A DNA stretch of 39,423 nt, taken from positions 1 to 39,423 of the forward strand of contig URPQ01000009.1 in the NCBI GenBank assembly GCA_900549755.1. The letters are read 5' to 3'. Shown piece after piece: positions 8,252 through 15,960 of this stretch; the first letter of the stretch is position 1, and every line of letters begins with the position of its first letter. Source of the DNA: an uncultured Oscillospiraceae bacterium. Its GTDB lineage: Bacteria; Bacillota; Clostridia; Oscillospirales; Acutalibacteraceae. The notes under the pieces were generated by a model. It had not been told where the DNA came from. It saw only the letters and a list, made by a program, of their open reading frames with translations, and did not search any database. A program made the translations under genes and the position numbers.

Positions 8252-9856
8252 TTGAAAAGGCTTAAAATAACGGCGATTGTTTTATCGGCTTTAATATTCT
8301 TAAGCGGCTGCCGCGCAAAGCCCGACGGCACCTCTTCTTCGGCAGAGCCGCCGACGGCGGTTGCGGCTGCGGGCAGCAGAAATTATTTAACCATGCTGTA
8401 CTCCGCGGCAGATACCTTTAACCCCTACACCGCCGCGACGGATATTAACCGCCAGCTATGCCGCCTTTTATACGAACCGCTTTTAAAAACCGATAATTCA
8501 TATAATATAAGCTACTCATTGGCGCAAAGCGCCGAGGTTAAGGGCAAGGAATGTACCGTAACCCTTAAAAGCCGCTATTTTTCGGACGGCTCCGCCCTTA
8601 CCGCTGACGACGTGGTTTATTCTTTCAACCTTGCAAAAAAATCAAATACCGAGTACGCCTACAAGCTGTACGAAGCGCTTTCCGCCACGGTAAGAGACAG
8701 CAAAACGGTGGTTATAAAGCTTGACCGCGCTGACCCATACTTTGCAACCACGCTTGATTTTCCCATTATTAAAAAGGGGTCCGATACCAAAACCGACTCC
8801 GACGGCGTTACCCACCCGCCGATAGGCTGCGGCAGGTTTAAGCTTAACGACGGCGAGGATAAACTGATAACAAACGAGCACGACCCCGGCAAAGACCGTG
8901 CGATAAAAGAAATAAGGCTTATAAACGCGCCCGACAGCGACGCCGTGGGGCATTATGTGGAAATAGGCGCGGCGGATATGTACTACAGCGATATATCCGA
9001 CGGAAATATTCTGCGTATGAGCGGAAAAAAGGTGAATATAAACTTAAATCACTTAATATATATAGGTGCGAACCTATCCGACGAGCAATTGTCTCTTAAC
9101 GCCCTGCGGCAGGCAATTTCCTCGGGGCTTGACCGTGAAGAAATATGCCGCGACGGTTATTTTAACAACGCTTTGCCCGCAAACGGCTTTTTCAACCCCG
9201 CGTGGGAAGCGGTAAAATCTGTGCAAAATATAAATTTACAGGCAAATAAAGAAATAACTGTTGAGAATTTAGAAGAAATAGGATATAATAAGTTAGATAG
9301 TGCAGGTGTGCGCACAAACGGCGCGGGCAAAAAGCTTAAATTCGAGCTGCTTGTAAATAAGGAAAACCGCCTGCGCGTAACCGCCGCAAGGATAATTGCT
9401 AACAGGCTTTCAGAGTACGGTATTTCCGTTAGTGTGGCGGAAAAAAGCTTTGCGGATTACACCGCGGCGCTCTCGTCGGGCAATTTTCAGCTTTATTTGG
9501 CAGAGGTTGCAATAACGCCGAATATGGATATTTCAAGCCTTATAACCGAGGGCGGCAGCGCAGCCTACGGAATAAAAAAGCCTGAAAAAAAGGCGGACGA
9601 AAAAACGGAGCAAACGGACGGTGGCGAGCAGCAGACAGAGGAGCAAAGCCTCACCGCGGCAGAGCTGGTAAGCGGCTTTTACGCGGGCACAAACACCCTT
9701 GCCGATTTAAGCAGCGTTTTGCAGACCGAAATGCCGGTAATACCGCTTTGCTACCGAACCGGCGTACTTTTTTACAATGATAAGATTGAAAACGTAAATA
9801 ATTCTTCTTGCAGTGATATTTATTTTTCAATTGACTCATACAGCGTGGGCGAATAA
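8252..9856 (+). CDS. Lipoprotein ABC-transporter solute-binding protein, family 5 (oligopeptide/nickel type)
   Basis: This is an exported extracytoplasmic binding protein. With the TTG at 8252 (AAGGA 10 nt upstream) it begins LKRLKITAIVLSALIFLSGC, a lipoprotein signal with LSGC lipobox; a TTG three codons upstream is the alternative. The mature part has the SBP_bac_5 architecture: NPYTAATDINRQLCRLLYEPLL, a SDGSALTADDVVYSFNLAKK segment diagnostic for the family, and an ALRQAISSGLDREEI segment. Unusually, a charged Glu/Lys/Gln insertion (about 9580-9660) precedes the final domain. No permease or ATPase genes follow, so its transporter partners are elsewhere or it works in sensing. Confidence 0.88.
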   Translation: MKRLKITAIVLSALIFLSGCRAKPDGTSSSAEPPTAVAAAGSRNYLTMLYSAADTFNPYTAATDINRQLCRLLYEPLLKTDNSYNISYSLAQSAEVKGKECTVTLKSRYFSDGSALTADDVVYSFNLAKKSNTEYAYKLYEALSATVRDSKTVVIKLDRADPYFATTLDFPIIKKGSDTKTDSDGVTHPPIGCGRFKLNDGEDKLITNEHDPGKDRAIKEIRLINAPDSDAVGHYVEIGAADMYYSDISDGNILRMSGKKVNINLNHLIYIGANLSDEQLSLNALRQAISSGLDREEICRDGYFNNALPANGFFNPAWEAVKSVQNINLQANKEITVENLEEIGYNKLDSAGVRTNGAGKKLKFELLVNKENRLRVTAARIIANRLSEYGISVSVAEKSFADYTAALSSGNFQLYLAEVAITPNMDISSLITEGGSAAYGIKKPEKKADEKTEQTDGGEQQTEEQSLTAAELVSGFYAGTNTLADLSSVLQTEMPVIPLCYRTGVLFYNDKIENVNNSSCSDIYFSIDSYSVGE

Positions 9857-9897
9857 ATCAACCTGCGCAATATTAAAGCAAAATAGGAGGATATGTT

Positions 9898-10248
9898 ATG
9901 ATAGCTTATGAAACAAGACTGGGAAAGATAGATATAACCGAGGCGTATCTTTCCAAGCTCATAGGTCATGAGGTGACGTCCTGCTTCGGCGTTGTTGGTA
10001 TGATACCCAGCGATAGCCGACAGAAAGTTTTGGGAATGCTTTCAAAGGTAAGAAGAGCCGATACCGGAATACGCGTTATCGGAAACGCCGACGCAATTTC
10101 GGTTGAGCTGCATATCGTTGTGACATACGGTATGAACATCAATGCAATAGCGGCGAGCATTACCGAGAAGGTAAAATATGCCGTTAAGGAAATTGCGGGC
10201 ATTACGGTTGACCGCGTTACCATTAAGATAGACGGCATTAAGGAATAA
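9898..10248 (+). CDS. Asp23/Gls24 family envelope-stress protein
   Basis: This 116-aa protein is related to YloU of Bacillus. It has the Asp23 fold pattern: ITEAYLSKLIGHEVTSCFGVVGM, a central VELHIVVTYGMNINAIAASI and the closing VKEIAGITVDRVTIKIDGI. These small proteins associate with the membrane in stress responses. An excellent TAGGAGG ribosome site lies 8-9 nt before the ATG. It sits directly upstream of the Dak2 gene, the conserved yloU-yloV order of Firmicutes, which supports both assignments. Confidence 0.92.
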   Translation: MIAYETRLGKIDITEAYLSKLIGHEVTSCFGVVGMIPSDSRQKVLGMLSKVRRADTGIRVIGNADAISVELHIVVTYGMNINAIAASITEKVKYAVKEIAGITVDRVTIKIDGIKE

Positions 10249-10277
10249 GCCTTAAGGCTTGTAAGGAGTGTTTACTT

Positions 10278-11954
10278 TTGTTTAACGGCGATACTTTACG
10301 CGACGCTATAATTTCCGCCGCGAATAATCTCACAAATAACCGCAAGCAGATAGACGATCTGAATGTTTTCCCCGTGCCTGACGGCGATACGGGAACAAAT
10401 ATGTCTATGACCCTTGCAAATTCCGCAAGAGAGCTTGAAAAGCTCAGCGGCGCTACTGCGGGAAAGGTGGCTTCGGTCAATGCGTCCGCGCTGCTCCGTG
10501 GCGCGCGCGGCAACTCGGGCGTTATTACCTCGCTGCTTTTCAGGGGCTTTGCAAAGGGGCTTGACGGTGCTGAATACGCCACCGCGGAGAATATTACCTC
10601 TGCCTTTGCTTTGGGCGTTGAGGCAGCCTATAAGGCGGTTATGAAGCCCACCGAGGGCACAATACTTACCGTGGCGCGCGTTGCAAGCGAATACGCTGCC
10701 GATGCTTTGAAGGACGGGAAGGACGCCTTAGGCGTTTTTGAAACGGCTATTGAGGGTGCAAAAAAGGCGCTTGCCGAAACCCCCGAGCTTTTGCCCACGC
10801 TTAAAAAGGCGGGCGTGGTAGACGCGGGCGGTAAGGGCTTTGTTACAATACTTGAGGGTATGCTCTCGGTATTTAAGGACGGTGTTATGATCCGCTCCGA
10901 GGTGACCGCAGAGGCTGAGCCCGCAAACGAGGGCGGCTCTGTAAATGCCGCAGGCGAATACGAAACCGAAATAACCTTCACCTACTGCACCGAATTTATA
11001 GTAAACCGCGACCCCGAGTGCGAAAAAGAGCCGCACGAATTAAGGGCTTACCTTGAGTCGATAGGCGACTGCGTAGTGGTGGTGGACGACGAGGAAATTA
11101 TTAAGGTTCACGTTCACACCGACCACCCCGGCAACGCTATTGAAAACGGTCTTACCTTCGGTCAGCTTGTTCACCTTAAAATAGAGAATATGCGCGACCA
11201 GCACGAAAGAGCCAAGCACGACGCGGAAAACGCGCGCAAAAAGCCGCCGAAGAGCGCCGACCTTACCGAGACCTTTGAGCCGGTAGAGCCCACAAAGCCC
11301 GTAGGCTTTGTATCGGTTTGCGCGGGCGAGGGCATTGCCGCTTTGTTTAAGGATTTAGGCGTTGACACCATAGTTTCGGGCGGTCAGACCATGAACCCGA
11401 GCACCGATGATATTTTAAAGGCTATTGAAGCCACCCCCGCCGAGACGGTTTATGTGCTGCCCAACAATAAAAATATTATTATGGCGGCGGAGCAGGCTAT
11501 TCCGATAAGCACCCGCAAGGTGATAGTTATACACACCCGCACCATTCCGCAGGGCATAACCGCAATGCTTTCTTACGACCCCGAAACGGACGACGAGGCA
11601 AACGCCATTGAAATGCAGAACGCCACCGAGCGCGTTGCCACCGGTCAGATTACCTTTGCCGCGCGCGATTCCGATTTTGACGGTCACAAAATAAAGCAGG
11701 GCGAGCTGCTTTGTATGGTAGGCGGAAAAATAGCCTTTACCGATACCGAGCTTGACCGCAGCGTTATGCGCCTTTTAAAGCAGATGATAAAACGCGACAG
11801 CGCTTTCCTTACCGTTATGTACGGCGAGGACGTAACCGACGAGCAGGCGGCGGCGCTTGAAGAAGAAATACGGAATAAATACGGCGCCAAGACCGAAATA
11901 ACCTTTATAAAGGGCGGTCAGCCGGTTTACTACTATATTATTTCCGTTGAATAA
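10278..11954 (+). CDS. fakA: Dak2-domain fatty-acid kinase catalytic subunit-like protein (FakA/YloV)
   Basis: This 558-aa protein starts at TTG with AAGGAG 11 nt upstream. The N-terminal DhaL/Dak2 kinase domain (about residues 8-200) has DDLNVFPVPDGDTGTNMS, whose Asp residues bind Mg-ATP, and LRGARGNSGVITSLLFRGF. A middle domain (EITFTYCTEFIV, VVDDEEIIKVHVHTDHPG) and a C-terminal DegV-like region (GFVSVCAGEGIAALFKDLG, VSGGQTMNPSTDDIL, VLPNNKNIIMAA) follow, as in FakA. In Staphylococcus FakA phosphorylates fatty acids presented by the FakB (DegV) carrier for phospholipid synthesis. The linkage to asp23 and recG matches the Firmicutes order. The exact substrate here is inferred. Confidence 0.93.
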   Translation: MFNGDTLRDAIISAANNLTNNRKQIDDLNVFPVPDGDTGTNMSMTLANSARELEKLSGATAGKVASVNASALLRGARGNSGVITSLLFRGFAKGLDGAEYATAENITSAFALGVEAAYKAVMKPTEGTILTVARVASEYAADALKDGKDALGVFETAIEGAKKALAETPELLPTLKKAGVVDAGGKGFVTILEGMLSVFKDGVMIRSEVTAEAEPANEGGSVNAAGEYETEITFTYCTEFIVNRDPECEKEPHELRAYLESIGDCVVVVDDEEIIKVHVHTDHPGNAIENGLTFGQLVHLKIENMRDQHERAKHDAENARKKPPKSADLTETFEPVEPTKPVGFVSVCAGEGIAALFKDLGVDTIVSGGQTMNPSTDDILKAIEATPAETVYVLPNNKNIIMAAEQAIPISTRKVIVIHTRTIPQGITAMLSYDPETDDEANAIEMQNATERVATGQITFAARDSDFDGHKIKQGELLCMVGGKIAFTDTELDRSVMRLLKQMIKRDSAFLTVMYGEDVTDEQAAALEEEIRNKYGAKTEITFIKGGQPVYYYIISVE

Positions 11955-11966
11955 AGGAGAATAATT

Positions 11967-13994
11967 ATGCTGACGGCTTCCACCGACATAAGGTTTCTAA
12001 AGGGCGTGGGTGAAAAGCGGGCAGAATTATTGCAGAAAAAGGGCATCGATACCGTCGGTGCCCTTTTGCGCTTTTACCCGCGCGCATATCTTGACTGGCA
12101 GAATATAACCCCTGTTTCGGAATGTCCCGAGGGCGAAAACGTGTGCGTAAGGGCAGAGATAACCTCCCCCGTTAAAACGGTGAATATCCGCCGCGGTATG
12201 ACCCTTTATAAATTCGCCGCCGCTGACGACAGCGGCGTAATTGAAGTGACCCTTTTTAACCGAAAGTACCTTGCCGAAAATTTAAGGCAGGGGCGCAGCT
12301 ACCTGTTTTACGGCAAATTGGGCTACGGCATAACGCTCAGGCAAATGTCCTCCCCCGAAATAATGCCCGCGGAATATATGGGCATAGAGCCGGTTTACGC
12401 CGCAACCGAGGGCTTAAGCTCCAAAACGATTGAAAAAATAATGAAAAACGCCCTTGTTTATGCCGACGGTATGGCGGACGTAATACCCCAAGGCATAAGG
12501 GAGAAAAACGGACTTTGCGATTTTAAAACGGCGCTTAAAAGCATACATTTTCCGCTTGAACGGCAGGCGCTTGAAAGCGCAAAGCGCCGCCTTGTTTTTG
12601 AGGAGCTTTTTGTTCTGCAAACAGGACTTTTGTTTTTAAAGCGCCGCCGCAGAGCCCTTGCGGGCTGCACAGTTAAAAACAACCTGCTTGAAGAATTTAA
12701 AAAGACCCTCTCCTTTAAGCTGACAGGCGCGCAGGAAAGGGTCATAAACGAGTGCCTTACGGATATGATGTCGCCGCGCCCCATGAACAGGCTGATACAG
12801 GGGGACGTTGGCAGCGGAAAAACCGCGGTTGCCGCCGCGCTTATGTATATATCGGCGGGGAACGGATTTCAGTCGGCTTTAATGGCGCCTACCGAGCTGC
12901 TTGCCGAGCAGCACTTCAAAACGCTTTGCAAAATTACCGAAAACAGCGGCATAAAATGCGCACTGCTAACAGGCTCGCTTACCAAAAAGCAAAAAGACGA
13001 GGTAAAGGCGGGGCTTAAAAGCGGTGAAATAAAGGTTGCAGTAGGCACCCATGCGCTGCTTACCGACGATGTGGAGTTTGAAAATTTAGGGCTTGTGGTA
13101 ACCGACGAGCAGCACCGTTTCGGTGTGGGTCAGCGCGGCAGACTTTCATCAAAGGGCAATAACCCGCACACGCTTGTTATGTCCGCCACGCCCATACCGC
13201 GCACGTTGGGGCTTATAATTTACGGCGACCTTGATATAAGCATAATAGACGAATACCCCGCAGGCAGGCAGAAAATAGCGACCTATTGCGTTGACTCCTC
13301 ATATAACGCGCGGGTTTATAATTATATAAAAAAATTCATCGCCGAGGGGCGGCAGGCGTACATAGTCTGCCCTCTCGTAGATGAAAACGAGGCTTTGGGT
13401 ATAAAATCGGCAAGCGAATATTATAAGGAATTAAGCGAAAATCAGTTCAAAGGCTATACCGTAGGGCTGCTGCACGGCAAAATGAAGCCGAAGGATAAAG
13501 AAAACGTTATGCGGCGATTTGCCGCGGGGGAAATACAGCTGCTTATTTCAACCACCGTAATAGAGGTGGGCATAGACGTGCCAAACGCCGCCTTAATGGT
13601 AATAGAAAACGCCGAGCGTTTCGGGCTTTCGCAGCTGCACCAGCTGCGCGGCAGAATAGGCAGGGGCGAGTACAGCTCCGCCTGTATACTTATTTCGGAC
13701 GTTAAATCGGGCGATACAAAGCGGCGGCTTGACGTTATAAAAAACAATACCGACGGCTTTAAAATTGCCGACGAGGATTTAAAGCTGCGCGGCCCCGGCG
13801 ACTTTTTGGGTTCGCGCCAACACGGGCTGCCCGATATGAAAATAGCCGATATTTTCGCCGACCGCGAAACTCTGCATTTGGCGGGTAAAGAGGCAGAGGA
13901 GCTTATAAAGCGCGACCCCGCACTGCACGACCCCGAAAACGCGGGACTGCGCGCTGAAATAGCCGCGCTGTTTAACAGACTTAACAGGAATTAA
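11967..13994 (+). CDS. recG: ATP-dependent DNA helicase RecG
   Basis: This 675-aa branch-migration helicase remodels stalled forks and Holliday junctions. The N-terminal wedge/OB domain (about residues 1-240) includes FLKGVGEKRAELLQKKGI. The helicase core has RLIQGDVGSGKTAVAAALM (Walker A), MAPTELLAEQHF, VGTHALLTDDV, VVTDEQHRFGVGQR (DEQH box, typical of RecG/Mfd), MSATPIPRTL, and in the second lobe LLISTTVIEVGIDVPNA and QLHQLRGRIGRG. Length and motifs are normal. The ribosome site is AAAGGAG. It ends the long plus-strand run. The hairpin after it belongs to a dispersed repeat and lacks a T-run, so it is not a convincing terminator. Confidence 0.98.
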   Translation: MLTASTDIRFLKGVGEKRAELLQKKGIDTVGALLRFYPRAYLDWQNITPVSECPEGENVCVRAEITSPVKTVNIRRGMTLYKFAAADDSGVIEVTLFNRKYLAENLRQGRSYLFYGKLGYGITLRQMSSPEIMPAEYMGIEPVYAATEGLSSKTIEKIMKNALVYADGMADVIPQGIREKNGLCDFKTALKSIHFPLERQALESAKRRLVFEELFVLQTGLLFLKRRRRALAGCTVKNNLLEEFKKTLSFKLTGAQERVINECLTDMMSPRPMNRLIQGDVGSGKTAVAAALMYISAGNGFQSALMAPTELLAEQHFKTLCKITENSGIKCALLTGSLTKKQKDEVKAGLKSGEIKVAVGTHALLTDDVEFENLGLVVTDEQHRFGVGQRGRLSSKGNNPHTLVMSATPIPRTLGLIIYGDLDISIIDEYPAGRQKIATYCVDSSYNARVYNYIKKFIAEGRQAYIVCPLVDENEALGIKSASEYYKELSENQFKGYTVGLLHGKMKPKDKENVMRRFAAGEIQLLISTTVIEVGIDVPNAALMVIENAERFGLSQLHQLRGRIGRGEYSSACILISDVKSGDTKRRLDVIKNNTDGFKIADEDLKLRGPGDFLGSRQHGLPDMKIADIFADRETLHLAGKEAEELIKRDPALHDPENAGLRAEIAALFNRLNRN

Positions 13995-14046
13995 ACAGGC
14001 TCCCCGCTATGCGGGGAGCCTGAGCATTAGTGACTGAGGGGTATTT
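13992..14046. repeat. Hairpin repeat, copy A (just after recG)
   Basis: A ~55-bp unit begins TAAACAGG and contains the perfect 10-bp stem GGCTCCCCGC/GCGGGGAGCC (loop TAT). It then reads CATTAGTGACTGAGGGG and ends in GTATTT. It matches copy B at 14738-14792 at all but two positions. The trailing ACTGAGGGG is typical of small dispersed hairpin elements I associate with Clostridia, but genome-wide copy number cannot be judged here. Confidence 0.85.
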
Positions 14047-14133
14047 AATCTAATTTATAATTTGGCTTCGGTTAATCCGGCTTTCCGTTCAAAAGATTCA
14101 GTATGCTTTTATCTTCTTTTCAGATACTCAAAA

Positions 14134-14166
14134 CCGAAACGATAAATGTACAGTTTATCGTTTTGG
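14134..14166 (-). terminator. Terminator-like hairpin overlapping the end of the HTH gene
   Basis: Arms AAACGATAAA and TTTATCGTTT form a stem extended by three further pairs (CCG with TGG, one wobble) around a 7-nt loop. The stop codon of the minus-strand HTH gene lies inside it. On that strand a T-rich stretch follows. Confidence 0.65.
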
Positions 14167-14376
14167 GAACTTCAAATTCTCGGGCAAGCCGAGAATATAA
14201 TCGGCAGAGACTTTATAAAAATTACATAGCTTTTTTAATTGATGTAACGGGAGCTCGCGTTTATTAAGTTCATATTGTGAGTAACTTGCTTGCTTTATGC
14301 CGAGAATATTTGCAACTTGTGCTTGAGTAAGGTCATTATCTTCGCGTAAGGCTTTTAATATTTCGTAGTATTCCAT
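14155..14376 (-). CDS. Xre/Cro-type helix-turn-helix regulator
   Basis: This 73-aa protein starts at MEYYEILKALREDNDL, chosen because GGGGTGAAAATA precedes that ATG; a longer in-frame start at 14412 has no ribosome site. It is a complete HTH_3 domain: LTQAQVANILGIKQASYSQYELNKRELPL spans the two core helices, and SADYILGLPENL is the usual C-terminal cap. It is transcribed divergently from a small acidic-protein gene. A perfect inverted repeat lies between the two, so it very probably represses one or both genes. The pair sits between two copies of a hairpin repeat and may be a mobile or toxin-antitoxin-like cassette (inference). Confidence 0.88.
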   Translation of the reverse strand: MEYYEILKALREDNDLTQAQVANILGIKQASYSQYELNKRELPLHQLKKLCNFYKVSADYILGLPENLKFPKR

Positions 14377-14407
14377 TATTTTCACCCCAAAATATATTTT
14401 ACAATAC

Positions 14408-14426
14408 GTCAATATGCTATATTGAC
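14408..14426. promoter_or_regulatory. Palindromic operator between divergent HTH and small-protein genes
   Basis: A perfect inverted repeat, GTCAATAT and ATATTGAC separated by GCT, overlaps a TTGACT -35 box (14422-14427) for the plus-strand gene; a TATAAA -10 box lies at 14443-14448. A repressor bound here would block that promoter directly. The HTH protein encoded next to it is the obvious candidate ligand. Confidence 0.75.
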
Positions 14427-14470
14427 TTTTACGTCATTTTGTTATAAAATATTTTTTGGAGATGATAAAA

Positions 14471-14686
14471 ATGTTTGAAGAAAATTTCGACGAAATGCAA
14501 TGGGCGCTTGAAGAGCTTGAAAATTTTTATCTGCTTTTAAAAGCCTACGTTGATAAAAAACACGTATTTTCAAAAGAGTTCAGCACCGAAAATTTTAAAT
14601 CCTGTGAAAAAATGTTTAACGACACGGCGGAGCAATATAGCAGGCAATATCTTGAAAACACACGGCTTATACTAAAAAAACTATAA
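14471..14686 (+). CDS. Small acidic protein, unknown function, divergent from HTH regulator
   Basis: This is a 71-aa protein. The start is placed at 14471 (MFEENFDEMQWALEEL) because TTGGAG lies 9 nt upstream; a TTG at 14456 is part of the ribosome site. It appears all-helical, rich in Glu, Lys and aromatic residues, without membrane segments or Cys motifs. I do not recognise a family. The position, divergent from an Xre regulator across a shared operator, resembles toxin-antitoxin and prophage switch modules, but nothing in the protein itself indicates toxicity. Confidence 0.65.
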   Translation: MFEENFDEMQWALEELENFYLLLKAYVDKKHVFSKEFSTENFKSCEKMFNDTAEQYSRQYLENTRLILKKL

Positions 14687-14737
14687 AGAAATAAGTATTT
14701 GTAAATTCAGCACTCAATAAATACGGGTTTGCAGAGA

Positions 14738-14792
14738 TAAACAGGCTCCCCGCTATGCGGGGAGCCTGCGCATTAGTAACTGAGGGGTATTT
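14738..14792. repeat. Hairpin repeat, copy B
   Basis: This is the second copy of the 55-bp unit found after recG, in direct orientation about 750 bp away, again with the perfect GGCTCCCCGC/GCGGGGAGCC stem. The differences from copy A are the base after GCCTG (C for A) and one base in the CATTAGT(A/G)ACTG segment. Together the copies bracket the HTH/small-protein cassette. Confidence 0.85.
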
Positions 14793-14845
14793 TCTAACGT
14801 CTAATATCTAAAATCTAATGTCTAAATTTCTAAATTTCTAATTCC
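14793..14845. repeat. Degenerate TCTAA tandem repeat
   Basis: Seven or more copies of a 7-8-bp unit around TCTAA(A/T) follow copy B of the hairpin repeat (for example TCTAACG, TCTAATA, TCTAAAA, TCTAATG, TCTAAAT). This is AT-rich non-coding sequence with no gene signal. A shorter TCTAATTT stretch also follows copy A, so the tract may belong to the repeat element. Confidence 0.6.
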
Positions 14846-15394
14846 CCTAAAATATTAACACCGTTTATAAATTCACAGTCGTTTGCAAGCCTTGCGCCCT
14901 TATTCCCGTAATCTTTCAGTGAAAAGCCGAAACGCACCGCCGCGGAAATATCCCGCCTGAAAAGCATAAATCACATCACGGTTGCGCGCAATCACGTTTT
15001 CCAGCTGGTCAATGTGGCGCATTATCTGTTCTTCCTCTACGTCCTCTCTTGCCCAGCCCTCTTTATCGTCGTGAAGAATATAGGCAAACCGCAGCAATAT
15101 TTTTATTCCCTTTTTGCGGCAATAATCAAAAAAGCTTTCAATGCTGTTTATCGCGACATCGTCTAAATCCTTTTCTTTGTAGTTGGTAAGATAAAAATAA
15201 TGCTGGGTAATAAGAGGTCTGTCCTCCTTATATTTTTCAAGACATTCATCAAGAAACACATAAGGGTCATAGCTGAAAAGCCCTTCTTTACCCGATACCT
15301 CCATTTTGGTTTCCATTCTGAAGCCCCTATCGGGGTTTTCAAGCAGTATTTCCGTTTCCTTGCCGTGCAGCGGCTTAAATTCAAATGTTTTCAT
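14830..15394 (-). pseudogene. Fragment of a DUF4874/DUF4832-like protein, frameshifted and truncated
   Basis: An open segment starts at 15394 (MKTFEFKPLHGKETEILLEN; AAAGGA upstream) and reads LENPDRGFRMET, the hallmark start of DUF4874 proteins. It continues with a TIM-barrel-like pattern (ITQHYFYLTNY, FFDYCRKKGIKILLRFAYI, RDVIYAFQAGYF) and ends at 14900 after 164 aa. Such proteins are usually several hundred residues long. Right where a G-x-W-G-E motif is expected the frame breaks into RGGAFRLFTERLRE. A second short segment in another frame (VRFGFSLKDYGNKGARLAND, to about 14830) looks like the surviving C-terminal side. I read this as an internally deleted pseudogene, probably once a secreted or cytoplasmic glycan-related protein. 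Confidence 0.65.
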
Positions 15395-15454
15395 AGCGAA
15401 ATATCCTTTTAAATTAGTTTCGGCAGATGCTCCCACCCGCCGAATTTTTTTACT

Positions 15455-15720
15455 TTATCGGCTCAGAAAAACCTTTCTGCAAACCGCCAGGTCTGCCGCA
15501 GTCACGCTGCAGTCGCCGTTTAAATCGCACATAAAGTTTTTATCCTTCGTGCCCGCAGTCACCTTTTTAAGGGCTATAAGGTCAAGCATATCGGTGCTGC
15601 CGGTAGCGCTGTTTGAACATGTGAATATAAACTCATTCGCATCCATATCAAAGTTGCTGTATTCCTGCGGAATATTCTTTGCGATTTTTGAAAGCTGGGT
15701 TTTATTAAGCAGCTTGCGCC
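15455..15720 (-). pseudogene. C-terminal fragment of a dockerin-containing protein
   Basis: The minus-strand frame reads from about 15718 (KLLNKTQLSKIAKNIPQEYS) to the stop at 15455. It carries two dockerin-like halves: DMLDLIALKKVTAG and DLNGDCSVTAADLAVCRKVFL. The second keeps the D-x-N-x-D calcium-loop pattern but has Cys where Gly is usual. There is no start codon or ribosome site for a full protein. The frame is joined at 15712-15720 to an unrelated permease fragment, so this is the tail left after a deletion. Confidence 0.7.
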
Positions 15721-15960
15721 GTCAATTTTTGCCGCCTCTATAAGCGCGCCCGGCACCTGCTCCATAAACTGCTTCATAAGAAACAGCCCGAGTGATGAGG
15801 CAAGCGAGGGCAGTATATACACCCAGTATGTATTTACAATGCCCAGCGCGTTCAGAATAATATACTGCGGTATTGCAAGAACCAACGGCACAATTATAAA
15901 CAGGAAAAACAGAATCATAAACGGCATGGCAAGCAAATAAAGCTGATAGACGCCGAAACC
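15712..15960 (-). pseudogene. Internal fragment of a MalG-type sugar ABC permease
   Basis: The minus-strand frame encodes LAMPFMILFFLFIIVPLVLA, IPQYIILNALGIVNTYWVYI, LPSLASSLGLFLMKQFMEQV and PGALIEAAKIDGAS. This is the core of a carbohydrate ABC permease up to and including the EAA-loop motif (EAAxIDG) that docks the ATPase. Both ends are missing. Downstream the frame is fused to a dockerin tail, and upstream it abuts the divergent histidine-kinase remnant. It cannot encode a working permease. Confidence 0.75.

Noticed and set aside
13992..14025. Hairpin after recG as a rho-independent terminator
   Set aside because: The stem is perfect but no T-run follows, and the same unit recurs at 14738, so it is better described as a repeat.
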